Of a stretch of DNA of 64,000 nucleotides, positions 11,701 through 23,500 are shown piece after piece. The position numbers were made by a program, and so were the translations under genes. The stretch lies in assembly GCA_033063855.1 (NCBI GenBank), contig CP093830.1:20832854-20896853 (forward strand), in the 5' to 3' direction. The notes under the pieces are model-generated. The model saw nothing but the letters and a program-made list of their open reading frames with translations. It was not told the origin of the DNA and did not search any database. Each line of letters opens with the position of its first letter. Within the stretch, counting starts at the first letter, position 1. The stretch is from Smittia aterrima. Taxonomy: Eukaryota; Arthropoda; Insecta; Diptera; Chironomidae.

Positions 11701-14164
11701 TAGACGGCTTTTATCTCCTTTGATGGAACTTTTGACTCATTGACTTTTGTTTGAACAGAATGTGCTTGTGAAAAAGTGTAGCGATGGTCAGTTGGATTCT
11801 GTTGTTGGAGACTTCGGACTTGCAGCGAAAATTCCCAGGAAAAAGTAAGATTTAAACTTTTGATTAAAATTCCTAAACAGTCACTAACAAGCTTCATTGT
11901 TCACAGTGGAAAATTTCGATTAGACACAGTCGGTTCGCCCTATTGGATGAGTCCCGAGTGCCTCAATGGCTTATGGTATGATCAGACAAGCGACGTCTTC
12001 TCGTTCGGCATAGTCTTGTGCGAACTGATTGCGAGAATTGATGCCGATCCTGATATCTTGCCACGAACCGACTCCTTTGGCTTGGACTATCTTACTTTCG
12101 TTGATCTCTGTCCCAGCGACACCCCGCCAGCCTTTCTACGAACGGCTTTTTATTGTTGTACTGTAAGTTCAATTATTACTTCAAACGTTTAACAAGTCTA
12201 ACTCGTTTCCTTCCTGACAGTATGATCCAAAGAGTCGATATACGTTCGCCGATCTAGTGAAGAAGCTGACGTTGCTGTTGGACAATCAAAATGGAGCGAT
12301 CGTGAATGGCAGCGCTACAAACAGTATTAATTCAAGTAACAGCAGCTTGAATGGTGTAAGCAACGGTTATCAGCCGCCAGCAATTGTGAAAAGTGTGCTG
12401 AACAAAAGAAATTCTGTGGATTCCACGCTTGGTAATTACCCAACGCCAATCAACAAAGTCTACAATCAGTCAATATCGGAATCGCCCACGAAGCTAAAAT
12501 CGGATGAGAACGAGAATGAACTTCATTTATCGCTTGCACATAGGCGATCGTTAAGCGAGAATGTGATCATGTCGCCTCCACACACAGTTCCAGCTGATAA
12601 AGCTCGTTGCCATCAACTTAATCGAGCCAACAGCAAATTTCAAGAGGAAACAATCATCGACATGATTCCAACTTATTCAAATCTAACGCTGAAGAAAGTC
12701 GCTGAGACAATGTTCCTGAAAGATCCGCAGTACAAGCCTCGCCCGAAGGAAGAATCAAAGCCAAATCCATTCGCTGCGCTTGCACAATTGCGAGGCGTGA
12801 AGAAGATTCTTGGAGCGAATGCTACGACTTACACACCAGGCGCGGGAGATTTGTTTAGTTCATGCTTTGAAATCTCCTCACCGTTTCTAAAGAACTTAAA
12901 CGAACTGAATTGCAAGCGAAATCAATTGTCATGTACACACCCACATCAACCAAAGAGTTTACCCAGTTCACCGATTTCGAGTCGAAAAGACTACAACATT
13001 GAGCCATTAACGGGTTCAGTGTACGAGAACACACACGACGCTTCAAAGTGCAGCAAGAAGTGTTTTGATAAGCTCCAGAATCATCCGCTGTATCAGAGTG
13101 GAAAACATGAGACTGAACCAAGCGTTGAATCCGAAGACGTTGTCTCGATAAACGTTCCGACGATCACAACGACAACAATTGGTGCTTCGGCATCGCATTC
13201 ATATTCGAAGTTGATCGACAAGATCGAACCGTCGGTTGATTCGCCAACAGTTGGAGCTGTCGGATCGTTTTATGAAACCCCAAGAGCACTAACGCGACGT
13301 GGCTCAACTGAAAGTGGATTCTTCTCATGTTTGAACGAAGATTTTTGTGATAAAGCTCGTGATGTCGACGTCATGATGAGTTCGTATTGCTGTAGTTGCT
13401 GTCCAACTCCAACAACTGCGAGTGGAAAGAAGGATGACGGATCAAACGATTCATCATCAGTCTCAATGAGAAGTTTAGATGATTTAGAACTTTCCGAAGC
13501 GAGACAGAATCGAAGAGCATTTTGTCCACATCGACATGTAGATATCGATGCTCGATCGATTGACATGGGATTGATCAATAGACTAGCGTTAGACACAGAG
13601 ATCAACTCGTTGATTCAAAAGCATCAATTCTCGAACCAACTTTTCCATTGCAAGAACCGAACGTCCTCGATCTATTCGGATAGCAGTGACAGTCTCGCTG
13701 GTTCAGATTCTTTGCTTTGGGATGATCGATCATATCCGATTCCCAATACACGATCAGCACAGATCGCGAAGATTGTTGAGTATTTTGAGCGAAAGGGAGC
13801 AAACTTTAAAGCTCCGACATTCGCTGTTCCTGAAATCAAGCCATCGGCAAGCTTTGTCACGTCACCGTCAAGAAGTTACCTGCCGACCTCACACTATCAT
13901 CATCACAAACAATTAACAGATTATTTCGTAGACTTGCGTAGAGATTTCAATGATATTACGAACTCAACTGTGACGGCAAGCAGTGGTACGAGTTTTGCTG
14001 GACTTGCCGGCAGCTACAAAAGTCAACGTGATTATGAAAACTTTTGTCTTGAGTTGGTCGACAAGAAATCGCCGCAGAACTTTCATAAAGTTTGTGAAGG
14101 GCTCGTGAAATCAAAGCTACAGTTGTTCGACAAACTTAAGCAGAACAGTCAACCGGAAAAATGA
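2772..14164 (+). CDS. cdi: Center divider / TESK dual-specificity protein kinase
   Basis: Six exons: 2772-3020, 6886-7007, 11497-11695, 11759-11844, 11907-12162, 12221-14164. They total 951 aa with consistent phases and GT-AG sites. The kinase domain (about residues 65-330) shows the glycine loop IGSGFFSEVYK (73-83), the catalytic lysine in VMVLKMN, the catalytic loop HRDLTSKNVLVK (from 184), DFGLA (about 208) and GSPYWMSPE (228-236). HRDLTSKN is typical of the LIMK/TESK group, which phosphorylates cofilin and controls actin. The long Ser/Asn-rich tail has the dipteran center divider layout. The last exon holds about two thirds of the protein. Introns 1 and 2 (3.9 and 4.5 kb) are far larger than others in the window and probably contain regulatory DNA. 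ATG 2772 is followed by a second in-frame ATG two codons later; either could be used. Confidence 0.93.
3021..6885 (+). other. Intron 1 of center divider
   Basis: A 3.9-kb intron bounded by GTAAGC and CTCAG. Its main recognisable content is the left arm of the inverted duplication (about 3455-4956). Short ORFs inside have no family resemblance, and several are duplicated in the other arm simply because the DNA is. No exon-like sequence was seen. Confidence 0.75.
3455..4956 (+). repeat. Left arm of a 1.5-kb inverted duplication
   Basis: This segment matches the reverse complement of 17748-19252 almost base for base. For example, GCGATAAGTTCATGAACTTC near 3880 reads in reverse near 18815. Peptides conceptually encoded in both arms differ by only one or two residues. 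Small differences include an indel near the outer end (about 3470 against 19242) and a few substitutions near 4427-4441 against 18268-18280. No terminal inverted repeats or target duplications were found at the arm ends, and no mobile-element gene lies inside. Confidence 0.9.
7607..7693 (-). tRNA. tRNA-Sec (anticodon TCA), antisense in cdi intron 2
   Basis: The 87-nt minus-strand sequence folds as a eukaryotic selenocysteine tRNA. It has a 9-bp acceptor (GCTTAGCTG with CTGCTGAGC, with a T-T at position 8), a 2-nt linker AT, and a 6-bp D stem with a TGGT loop (CGGTGA-TGGT-TCACCG). The anticodon arm is ACAAG-CTTCAAA-CTTGT, followed by a long variable arm GCGGT-GAAA-ACCGC and a 4-bp T stem GCAG around TTCGATT. 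The discriminator is G. The 9/4 helix, 6-bp D stem and TGGT loop are specific to Sec tRNAs. A TATAAA at 7725-7720 lies 32 nt upstream, as expected for the external (type 3) Pol III promoter used by Sec tRNA genes. No T-run terminator lies directly 3'; the first TTTT is nearly 60 nt downstream. That is the main reason for caution. Confidence 0.87.
7720..7725 (-). promoter_or_regulatory. TATA box of the tRNA-Sec gene
   Basis: TATAAA on the minus strand, 32 nt upstream of the first tRNA base. Sec tRNA genes are known to use TATA plus an upstream proximal sequence element. I could not identify that element with confidence around 7740-7765. Confidence 0.5.
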
Positions 14165-17100
14165 GAGAGATTTCTTCCATAAATTTGCCAAATTTAAGAG
14201 AGCGGCGAAATCATTTTGAGTCACAATCTGGAATTTTAAATTACGAACTGAAGAGTGAACACTCATCCGCCAATCATTCAAAAAAAGATAAAAGGTTTTC
14301 CGATTGATTTTTAATAAGGAAAAGGATATTTTAAAAATATTTGAGGGCAGAACTTTAAAAAATTGTATAAAAAATTATTTTCTCGGATTTTTCGAAAAAC
14401 TTCGAGTTTATTTACAAGAAGTCGAGGAAAGTAGAATTTTAAACAGCGCAATGAGTTGATAAAATATTAAATTCATTGTTCAGATTCTTCGGCAATGCCA
14501 AGTTTTGAATAAAAAAGCAAAAGAACTTTAGAAAAAAATTTATTGCAACTTTTGTCCAGAAACGAAAGAAAGACGAAATGAGATCTTTGCCTTTTTAAGA
14601 CACAAGAATAAAACTTTGATGACACCACATAAAAGCTCATACAATAAAAACTTCCATTAACTTATCAATTCATCGTCGTCCTTCTTTCACAACGAGCACC
14701 GTCCTAATAAAGAAAAGTGAAGAGCAACGTCCTTGGCGAAAGAAGCAAATCAAATTTATAGTCAAAATTTACAAGAAACTTCTCTCTTTGATGTTAAAAT
14801 TATTGTAATTGGAAATTTATTAGGCGAGAAATTGGCAGATCGAACATATCGAAAAAGCATAAAAGTCAAAAAAAAAAGTTTTCCTTAATCTTCGTCGAAC
14901 CATAAAGTTGTGGTTGCTCTCCCCAATCATCTTTAGTTGGTTAAGTCAAATATGGACATGCATGCAATATTATATTTTCAAAGTTTAATTAGTTTAACAA
15001 ACGAGTTGTTTTAAGTGTTAATCGATATACTTTGACTCGAAGCTTGTCGCAAAATTCTATAAACTTTATTTCACTTTTTGAAGAAGCTTCGAGTCTTTTC
15101 GAGAAAAAGGAATTTCGTTACCAGAAATATTTCCTCATCATCCAAGTCGATCCATTCATTGTAAACAAGTAAAGCAAACCTCTAAAGTTTAATTTTTGAT
15201 GAAAATGCCAAATAAGAAACGTCACGAGTTCCGTTAAGCGGAGCTGCGTGATATCGACTGCAATTATTAAAGGAACCTAAATCTTTTGACGTAGTTTAGC
15301 TAAGAATTCGAGAGTCGAGAAGAAAGTAAGAAGAAAGTTTATCAATTAATCTCTCGTCGATTAAAAGTTCTTTGATCGTTTGTTTAGAAAATTCTCTAAA
15401 GAAAAAAAAAGAGAGAAATGAAAGAAAAATGTTTCACAACATAATAAAAATCAGTTTTAAATGTGAGGAGGAGGAAAATGTTTTTTAAGAGAAAATTTAA
15501 TGAAAGTGAAATCTAAAATCAAACAATAAAAAGTATTTAAAAACAATATTTCTATTTATTTTACGATCGTCTTTTTTGTACTTGCAGTTTGTGCATTTTA
15601 AAGTCAATAATCCGCTGTCGCCACTGCAGCTTTAAGATGACACATTTCTCATCCTCAGCTAAATGCCTGGCGCCTGTGGCATTCACCCGCACCCCTTTTA
15701 TGTCTTGATCTCCGCGTGAAAAAGAGATTTTAATTCCAGCTCACAGCGCAGAATTTATTGTTTTCTTGTCGACGCTTCGAGTCAATGTTTATGGCCTTTC
15801 AGCTTGACTTGACTGATAATTTGTAGCGGTTTGTACTCATGGGTCTTCATAGGAGTCAAACTTCAATTGAACGGATATCAATCAATTGTCAGTTTCCTTA
15901 TGAATCGTCTCGTCGATTTGTTTAATTTTTTGTTTCTCCCACAGATGTTCATTACGATTGACTCGATTGCAGCAATTAAAACATTATCGACTGTGAAATT
16001 TCTTGCTCTCTCTCTCCCTCGCTTTGTTGCAGCTTTCTCTCAATCGCATCTCTAACGATGGATGCTTGAATAATTCCAATTTCGCAAATGAAAATCGAAA
16101 GTGAAGAAAATTCACATCATAAAAATAATGAAGTGAAGACTTCAACAAAGAACTGGCAACATCGGCAGAGTCGAAAACGTAATGTGATTACGCGGAGAAT
16201 CTTCCTTGACTAAATTACACGAAAATTGAAGTCAAGCGTGAAACCGAAGTCGACCCAATTTCCTTCACTAGATGAAAACAAGAAATAAATCACCGCAGAC
16301 GAGACGGCGATATTTTATTTTATTTATTTACAGCAGCAGCTGCTACGAAGCGTAGAACGTCGCCAGACGAAAATGTGCGATCCAGCATCGTGATGCAATA
16401 TCTTCGTCCGAAGATCGAATCTTGATCGAAAATCTTTTCTTACTTTCTCGTAACGAACGAACGGTAAGCGACTTAAACTCATTAGCATAACAATAAAATC
16501 AACAACAATTTTAAATAATTAATGGTGCTGGCGTCTCAATACAGTTTTCGATTACACCACACACTCCGTTCACTCGCACTTTAAAATCTTTTACGTCACT
16601 TTTGGTGGTTAGTGAGCGTGATTTATGAGAAAATTGTGGCGCTCGCGCAAACAGCAAAGTCATTATTCTAATGGCTCTCTCTCTCAGTTCGAGAAAATTG
16701 CTTAATTAAGTAGATTCAATAAATGAGTCGGCATTGCGAGTCAACTTTCGTAATCTGATGGGACGTTTGCCAAAAACCTTTTGTAAAATGTCACATTTTG
16801 TATGACACGAGAATTGGCAAAGAGCTGGCGAGGAGTGAAATGCCCGTGCATTCCTCTGTGACACATCTGTCGGCGTTTTCTTGTTCAGTAATTGGTGAAG
16901 CTCTCTCATCAACAACTTTCTGTCTGATTGCTAAATTCTCACTCAAGCGAGTTCGTAACAAAATAAATCAACGCCGACGATGAGTTTTCTTGACGTTGAT
17001 GAACGCATTTGTGGCGGAGAAGCACCTTCGCGATTACTCAAACGAAAACAAGAATCGACGGAGCGAGGGATTTTTTCGTGAACTGACTTCTCTCTTTCAC

Positions 17101-20100
17101 TTTCACTGCGTCGGTTGATGGGGATCGCGGGGAGTTTTATTTTTAACGTGCTCAACTAAAAAACAAGACTCACTTCACAAAACAAAACGAGAAAGATGGA
17201 TTCGTGTTAATGAGTGGAAATGAAATTACAATAAATAACTCGAAGGTGAAATTCGTTTGAATTTACTTTTTTTATTTTCCTCCTTTAATGTTTATTTTGA
17301 AAACAAAGTCGTTAAGTTAGTTTCATTGAAACGAAGAGATCTGACAATGGAAATGCATTCGATGAACCCCACGCGCGTGCGCGTTGTGCATGTTTTAACT
17401 TTAAAGGCGCCTGATGAATTCTTTTTGTTTTAATTCCTGACTTCTCTGCTGTCGGAACAAGCAAGCAAACGCGTGCAACTGATGACAACAAAAGCGAAGC
17501 ATTACAAACACTTTCCTTTGAAATTTCTTAAGGTTCGCCGACTCTCAAGTTTTGAATTGTTTGAATCAACAATTTGAGAAGTTCAAGTCACGTGCCGTCA
17601 ATAAAATATTTCTCAAGAAGAGGTGACGAAGACTTGAGGTTTGGGAAACTTTTAAATGTGACTCAAACTTTTTTGTTTCGAGAAGGAAATTCTTCTGACG
17701 AACTTTGATTAATTTAAGAAGCCCCGAGAACACGAACTTATGAAATTAGACGGCGGTGGAGCATCGGCGGTTGTTATGTGGTTGTGTCTTGCCGTTATGG
17801 AGAATGTAACGCGATGTAGCACAAGTCGGTTTCATTATGAAGAGAGAAAATGAGCCACAAAGCAAAAAGGAATCGATGAGAACAAACTTTAATCCAATCA
17901 AGAACAGTTTTCAAGCTTCACGTGATTAAATGAAGTAAACTGTTTCGTGCTTTGATTCGATTTCGTGTTCTCGACTAAAGATTCAAATAAAGATAATCGA
18001 CAAGGACATCGAATGTGAATAGAAAAGTGAATGAAATTGTGGGAAATCCGATTAAGTCGATTCATTGACCGAGTCAAACTTTTTGAATGAATTTGAGTTC
18101 TATTTGGAACTTTCCAAGATTCGATCATCGAACTTCAAATAGAAAAGCTCAAAGAGCTTAAAATAAAAATTCCTTTGCTGTTATCAGCTCCAGGTTGGAT
18201 CACGAGTTGATTGCCCACTGAAAACGTCAGCACAAACACACCTGAAGTTGTTTTTATTTTGTTTCAGTCGACGCCGCGATCTTATCAACAATTTTATTGA
18301 TTTAAAGTTTTATTTCGAGTGCCCAACCGATCTGCTTGTTAATCAATAAAGTTTTAAGAGCAATTTGAAGTCACGGAAACCGGAGCAGCACGAAATGTGA
18401 AATCTTTTGGTCTCCATCTTCGCAGACTTAAAATTACAAAGTTGCTATGCTCGCTGCTTTCAATTTGAGTCTGCAGAATTTCACTTAAATCTTTATTTGC
18501 TTTTTGGCATGAAATTTGATTTTTGTTTTCCTTTCTCCCCTCGATCGGGAAACATTTCATTCATGACGAATCGTGGGCGTTCAAAGGAATTTTGTCGTTA
18601 GCGAATCTATTTTTAAAACTCGGAGAAGATTCTGTTCATTCAATTTCGCTCTGAGAAATGTCAGAATCTCTTTATATCTCGTTGATGACGTGTTGGTGAT
18701 GCATGAACATAAATTGAAGATAAACAACGGAAGTGAAGTAAACGAGAACGTCAAATATCGCGCGAGACGTGCGTGCATCAAAGTTAATCAGAAGGCGCGA
18801 AAGAAGTTCATGAACTTATCGCATTCCGTTCGTTACTCAATTGGCGTCCAATAAATCAATCATAAATGAAAAGTTTTAGCCGTTTGCGTTTGAATCGATT
18901 CGAGCCAAAGCATGAAACATTCCAGTTGATTTGAGCAGTTCAGTTGAGATATTTTAGCGATTGAATTGAATCATTCGACTGGAGCGATTTAAAATAAATC
19001 AGAAATCAGTCCACGGTGCAATTTGTTTACTGTTTGATTGGCGATTTGCTTTGCGCGTCGGAAGCTTCTGCTGTTGTTGTTGGAGCAAACAATGAAACAT
19101 CATAAAGCGTCGGAGATTGACGATGAGCAGCTTTACAAATCATTAAGTCGGTCTCTCTACATCGGAAGTAGAACATAGAACACTCCTTCGTTTCTGGATT
19201 TATTGTTCACGAGCGCGATGAACAAAAGATTTGTCGCGAGAAATGAACGTGACGATGATCTGAGTTTTTTATTCAATGTCGCCTAGTTATCAGCTTGCGC
19301 CAAATACAGTTTATCGATGATTTATCCAGAGAACAACTAATCAACGACGAGTTAATTAGCACAATTCGAATGACACAATCGTCTGCCAGCAATCTTGATT
19401 TACGAATCGTGGGCGAGTTTCGTTTATCAAACCTTTATTGTCTCGCAATGCCAATAATCTTTCAGATAAAGGCCAAAAAAACAAAAAAAGAGCTTTTTGT
19501 TTCATCACCGCCAAAAGCTCTCATGAGCTTTCAAAAAGCTCTCGTCAAACATTTTAGTTCAATCTTTCGTCACCTCGGCAGCACTGTCGTGATAGAAATA
19601 TTTTTGTTTCTTGACGATCACTGAAACTAATTACGATCTGGTCGCATCAAAATCTTCTCACTCTAAATTTACTTTCATAAGCCACGATAATTAAAAATAA
19701 CTTTAGCGCAAATTTCGCAAAAACTTTCTTTCCGTTGTTGATCGGATTTGGTCGCGCTCATGAGAAAAGTTAACGATAATCTTCCATTCTCAGCTTAAAA
19801 GTAATTCAATTTGGGACAATAGTCTGCTTTGACACAAATTTGCTCCGCCAACGTGCATTTAAGTCTTTTGTCGTTCGGATGTGTTTCCGCAGATTAAGGG
19901 CATGCATGGCTAAAATGGGTTTGATTATGAATGCACTAGTTAGTCTCAACTACAGAGCTGAAAACACAAAAGGCACAGAAAGTAACGTTCAATCTTTTTT
20001 TTTTCAATTCTTTTTATTTTCTTTCGTCTTCATGTGATTTTTCATTACAAAATTTGAAAAGTTATCGAAGGTGAGAGTGTGGATCGAGGTAAACCTTTTT

Positions 20101-20511
20101 ACAATAAATAAACGAATAAATTATTTTCTTAAATGCTTTAAATAAGTTGAGTGAGGGCTTTGAAAGCTTTTTGTTGTGTTATGACCAGTTGAGATGCTGG
20201 TTCGTTGAATACTTCGCCTCGAATAAATTTCTTAGAATTATTTTAACAAAATAAAGTTTTCAACAAGATTTGTCTTCGTTGAAAGTAAAAAGAAACTTCT
20301 CAGTGAACCTTTGAATAGAATTTTCTTCCACCGTGAATGGGGCGTCGTGGGAAGCTCGGAATGATATTTAATTAAAGAGTTTATCAAGTATCTGATAAAA
20401 GTAGTTTGTGTTCAGACATAAACGTTTGCAGTCGATAAACAATCTCGTCGGTTACTCGCATCAGATACTCAATCTTTTGTTTCTTGTTAAGAGAAGATTA
20501 AAGTCGAATTT
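14165..20511. other. Gene-poor 6.3-kb region between cdi and the secreted-protein gene
   Basis: AT-rich DNA with no ORF that resembles a protein family on either strand. The first few hundred bases presumably hold the cdi 3' UTR. The right arm of the inverted duplication occupies about 17748-19252. The rest may include regulatory DNA for either flanking gene. Confidence 0.6.
17748..19252 (-). repeat. Right arm of the 1.5-kb inverted duplication
   Basis: Near-identical reverse-complement copy of cdi intron 1 (about 3455-4956), located about 3.6 kb downstream of the cdi stop codon. The inner ends are GCGGTAGAGCATC-like at the left and an ACGTGACG-like sequence at the right. Because the arms are inverted and flank cdi exons 2-6, recombination between them would invert most of the kinase gene. 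Confidence 0.9.
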
Positions 20512-23500
20512 TCACAGACTTCTGCTTGAGTTCTCATTCTCACTCTTGTCTGCTGAATTGTCTTCGTCGTCGTAGTCTCGAGTCAATGAATCGAAGAAAG
20601 CTTCTAAGCTGTCAATCTCAACTTTCTTCTTCTCGACTTTCTTTGTTGTCGTCTCTTCTTCCTTTTTAGGTTCGGCTGAAGTTTCTTCTGATTCGGTTGT
20701 GGGCGAGGGAGTTGTTGTTGTCGTCGTTGTGAATGGTTGAGTTGAGTAGATCAAAGCGAGTGTGGCAGGAAGCTCACTTGACTCGGAATTAATCTCATCA
20801 GAACGAATCTCTGGAGCTGTGCTCACCTTGACTCCTGAATAAATTGGTTGGAATCCACTCTCGAAAACTGGTTGGAATTCATTTGGATCGAACTTGTGAG
20901 TTGTGCTTTCTTCACTTGATTCACTGACGTGAAGATCTGATCTGTCGATTTTATTCGAGTCTGTTGTTTGAGCAACGATTGACCATCCTTCATAAGGATT
21001 TGTCACTTCAGGATTTACACTCACGCTCGCTTGGAATGGAGCTTGGAAGTCGTATTGCTCTTTGTAGAAATCTAAATCTTCTCCGTTATTCAAATGTTGC
21101 TGGAGAGCTTGTTGACGATGATAATAATCGTAGTTGACATGTTTCTCATCAAGAATCTCAGAAATCACTGGACCACCAAAGTTTGGATGTGAGAAATGAG
21201 TTTCTCCAAGGTTTGGTTGCTGTGTGTATTGATGATGCGGATGAAGATTGCTGTAGAAGTTCGTGACTGTTGGATAATGCACGTTTGGCTCTGTTGGCGT
21301 GTAAGCGATTGCAATTGGCTTCTCAGTTACTCTCGTGAGTTTGCTTGAGATTGCAGAGTCAGGATGTTCAGCAAAGACTGGCTTGTTAACGACTCGAGGA
21401 TTCGTTGGTGTCTCTCCAGTGTTAAAAATGTATCCTTCGGGAGCTTGTCCGAACTGAGTTTTAAATTCGTTTGGTAAATTTGGTCGCTCAAGGTGATAAG
21501 GGAATTGATTCTTCTTCCTGTCTTTCTTCATCAGCAAAGGTTCTTGCTCGAAGTGAGACACAACTGAGAAAGGAGTGTTTTGATATTCCGAGACTCCTGG
21601 GAATTGAGAGTCTCCTCGAATGTATTGTGGAGCTTCTGGCTCACTAATTGCTGCGGTATTCTCTTGCGAGGAAACTGGATAAACGACATAAAGTGAAGGT
21701 TTCTTTTCACTCTCATCTTTGTGATTACTCGGAAGTGGAGATTGAATGTCTTGTGGAATGTCATGAGGAACTGGCGGCAAATTTAATTTACTTCCACTGC
21801 CAATCTTCTTATGTTGAAGCATTTGAAGTGTGATCACTGGTTCGAGATTTGTTTGATTCAATTCGTCTTGAGTCTCTGACGAGTGAGTTGGATATTGTGG
21901 AATCATTGACGGTGGCGATGATTTGTTCAACTCAAAATCCGGCGCTTGCTGATTATTTGGAATGTTTGATGGTCTCTGCTGCATTTGCATCGTCTCTGGG
22001 GCGCCATGAGGTCGTTTTAATTGGAAACCTGGTGGAGCGTTTTGTGGCTGCTTCATGAAGACTCTGTCGTTGATCTGTGGTTGATGTGGTCGCTCGTTAG
22101 CATTAAATTGTGGAGCTCGTTCATTCACATTAAACTGAGGGGATCGTTCGTTAAATTGTGGCGGTCGTTCATTGAATTGTGGAGCTCGTTCGTTGAATTG
22201 TGGAGCTCGTTCATTGAATTGTGGAGGTCGCTCATTCATCTGCGGTTGAACTCTAAACACTCGTCGGTTTCCATTGTCGATATGTTGATCAAAGTTTGCT
22301 GGATGACTTGGGCCACTGAATCTTGTGACGTATGGACGATTTGGGCCTCTTCTGAAGTTTGGATTTTGCATTTGCTGATTGCTCATTGGAGGCAATCCAA
22401 CTTTCGAGATTTGCGGTTGATATTGTCGATAAGGTTGTGCTTGTTGTGGAACTCGAATTGAGCCAACGTCTTTGTAGATCTGTGGATGACCATACGAAGC
22501 TTTCGCATTTGGACGGAATTGCGGCAAAATATTTGGTAATCCCGGAATGTTTGGTCGTTGAGGTCGTCGAAGATTGAAATGAGGTGGCGGTTGTTGACGA
22601 TTAAATTGTGGACGTTGTTGCTGCTGCTGCTGCTGTCCATGCATCGGAGGAATCATGACTTGCGGTGGTGTCAAATCTCCGATAGGAATTCCATTCGAAA
22701 GCTCGTTCGTTGCGATTTCTTGTTTCAATTTTTTGTCATTAATTTTCTCATAAATGTCGTTGACGTTTTCAAAAATAATTTGATTCGATGCTGAAGGAGA
22801 TTGATTGCCTTGAATTATTTCCTGATTTTGATTGTGTTGTCCGTGATTTTGTTCGTTTGATGGGAAGGCGACTGATTGTGGCATTGCTTGTTGATCACGA
22901 AGCAAAGCTTGAGGTGGTTGAACACTTTCTGAGTTCTCATCCAACTTAATTGTTCCTTTTACGATCTGAGCATTGTCGAAATTCTGTTCAGCTTCATTCG
23001 GGAAACGAACGCTTCCTTGAATCTGATTCGCACCAAGATTAGTTGGCGAACGCATTGGCGGATCATCGTTGATGACTTGACCAACTTTCATTGGACCGTT
23101 GTTGTCTGAAAAGTGAGTCGTTCCAACTCCCATGCTGCTTCCGATTCCCACACTTCCAACGGACTGTTGACTTCCTAAAACAAACGACGCAGAGTTCTGA
23201 CCTGGAGAAATCACAACATTGTTCATGCTTGGCATTTGATTAAATTTGACGAGATTCGTGTTTGGTTTCTGGACTTCGTACTTAACAAACTGATTCGCAT
23301 ATTGAGTGTCAGCTGGATTCTCAAACTCAACGTAATCTTCGAATTGCTCTGGGAATCCAATATTGGACGAAGGTGGAGCAAAGCTCGATTGATGATGAAC
23401 GGGAAGATCAACAAATTGTTGATTTGCGGTTGTCGGCTTTTGTGTTTGAGTCTGCTGAGTCTGAGATTGTTTCTGTTGATTGTGCAATTGGTTCAATTGC

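Noticed and set aside
22021..22461. 146-codon plus-strand ORF (METWWSVLWLLH...)
   Set aside because: Antisense shadow of the NER-x-PQF repeat of the large secreted protein.
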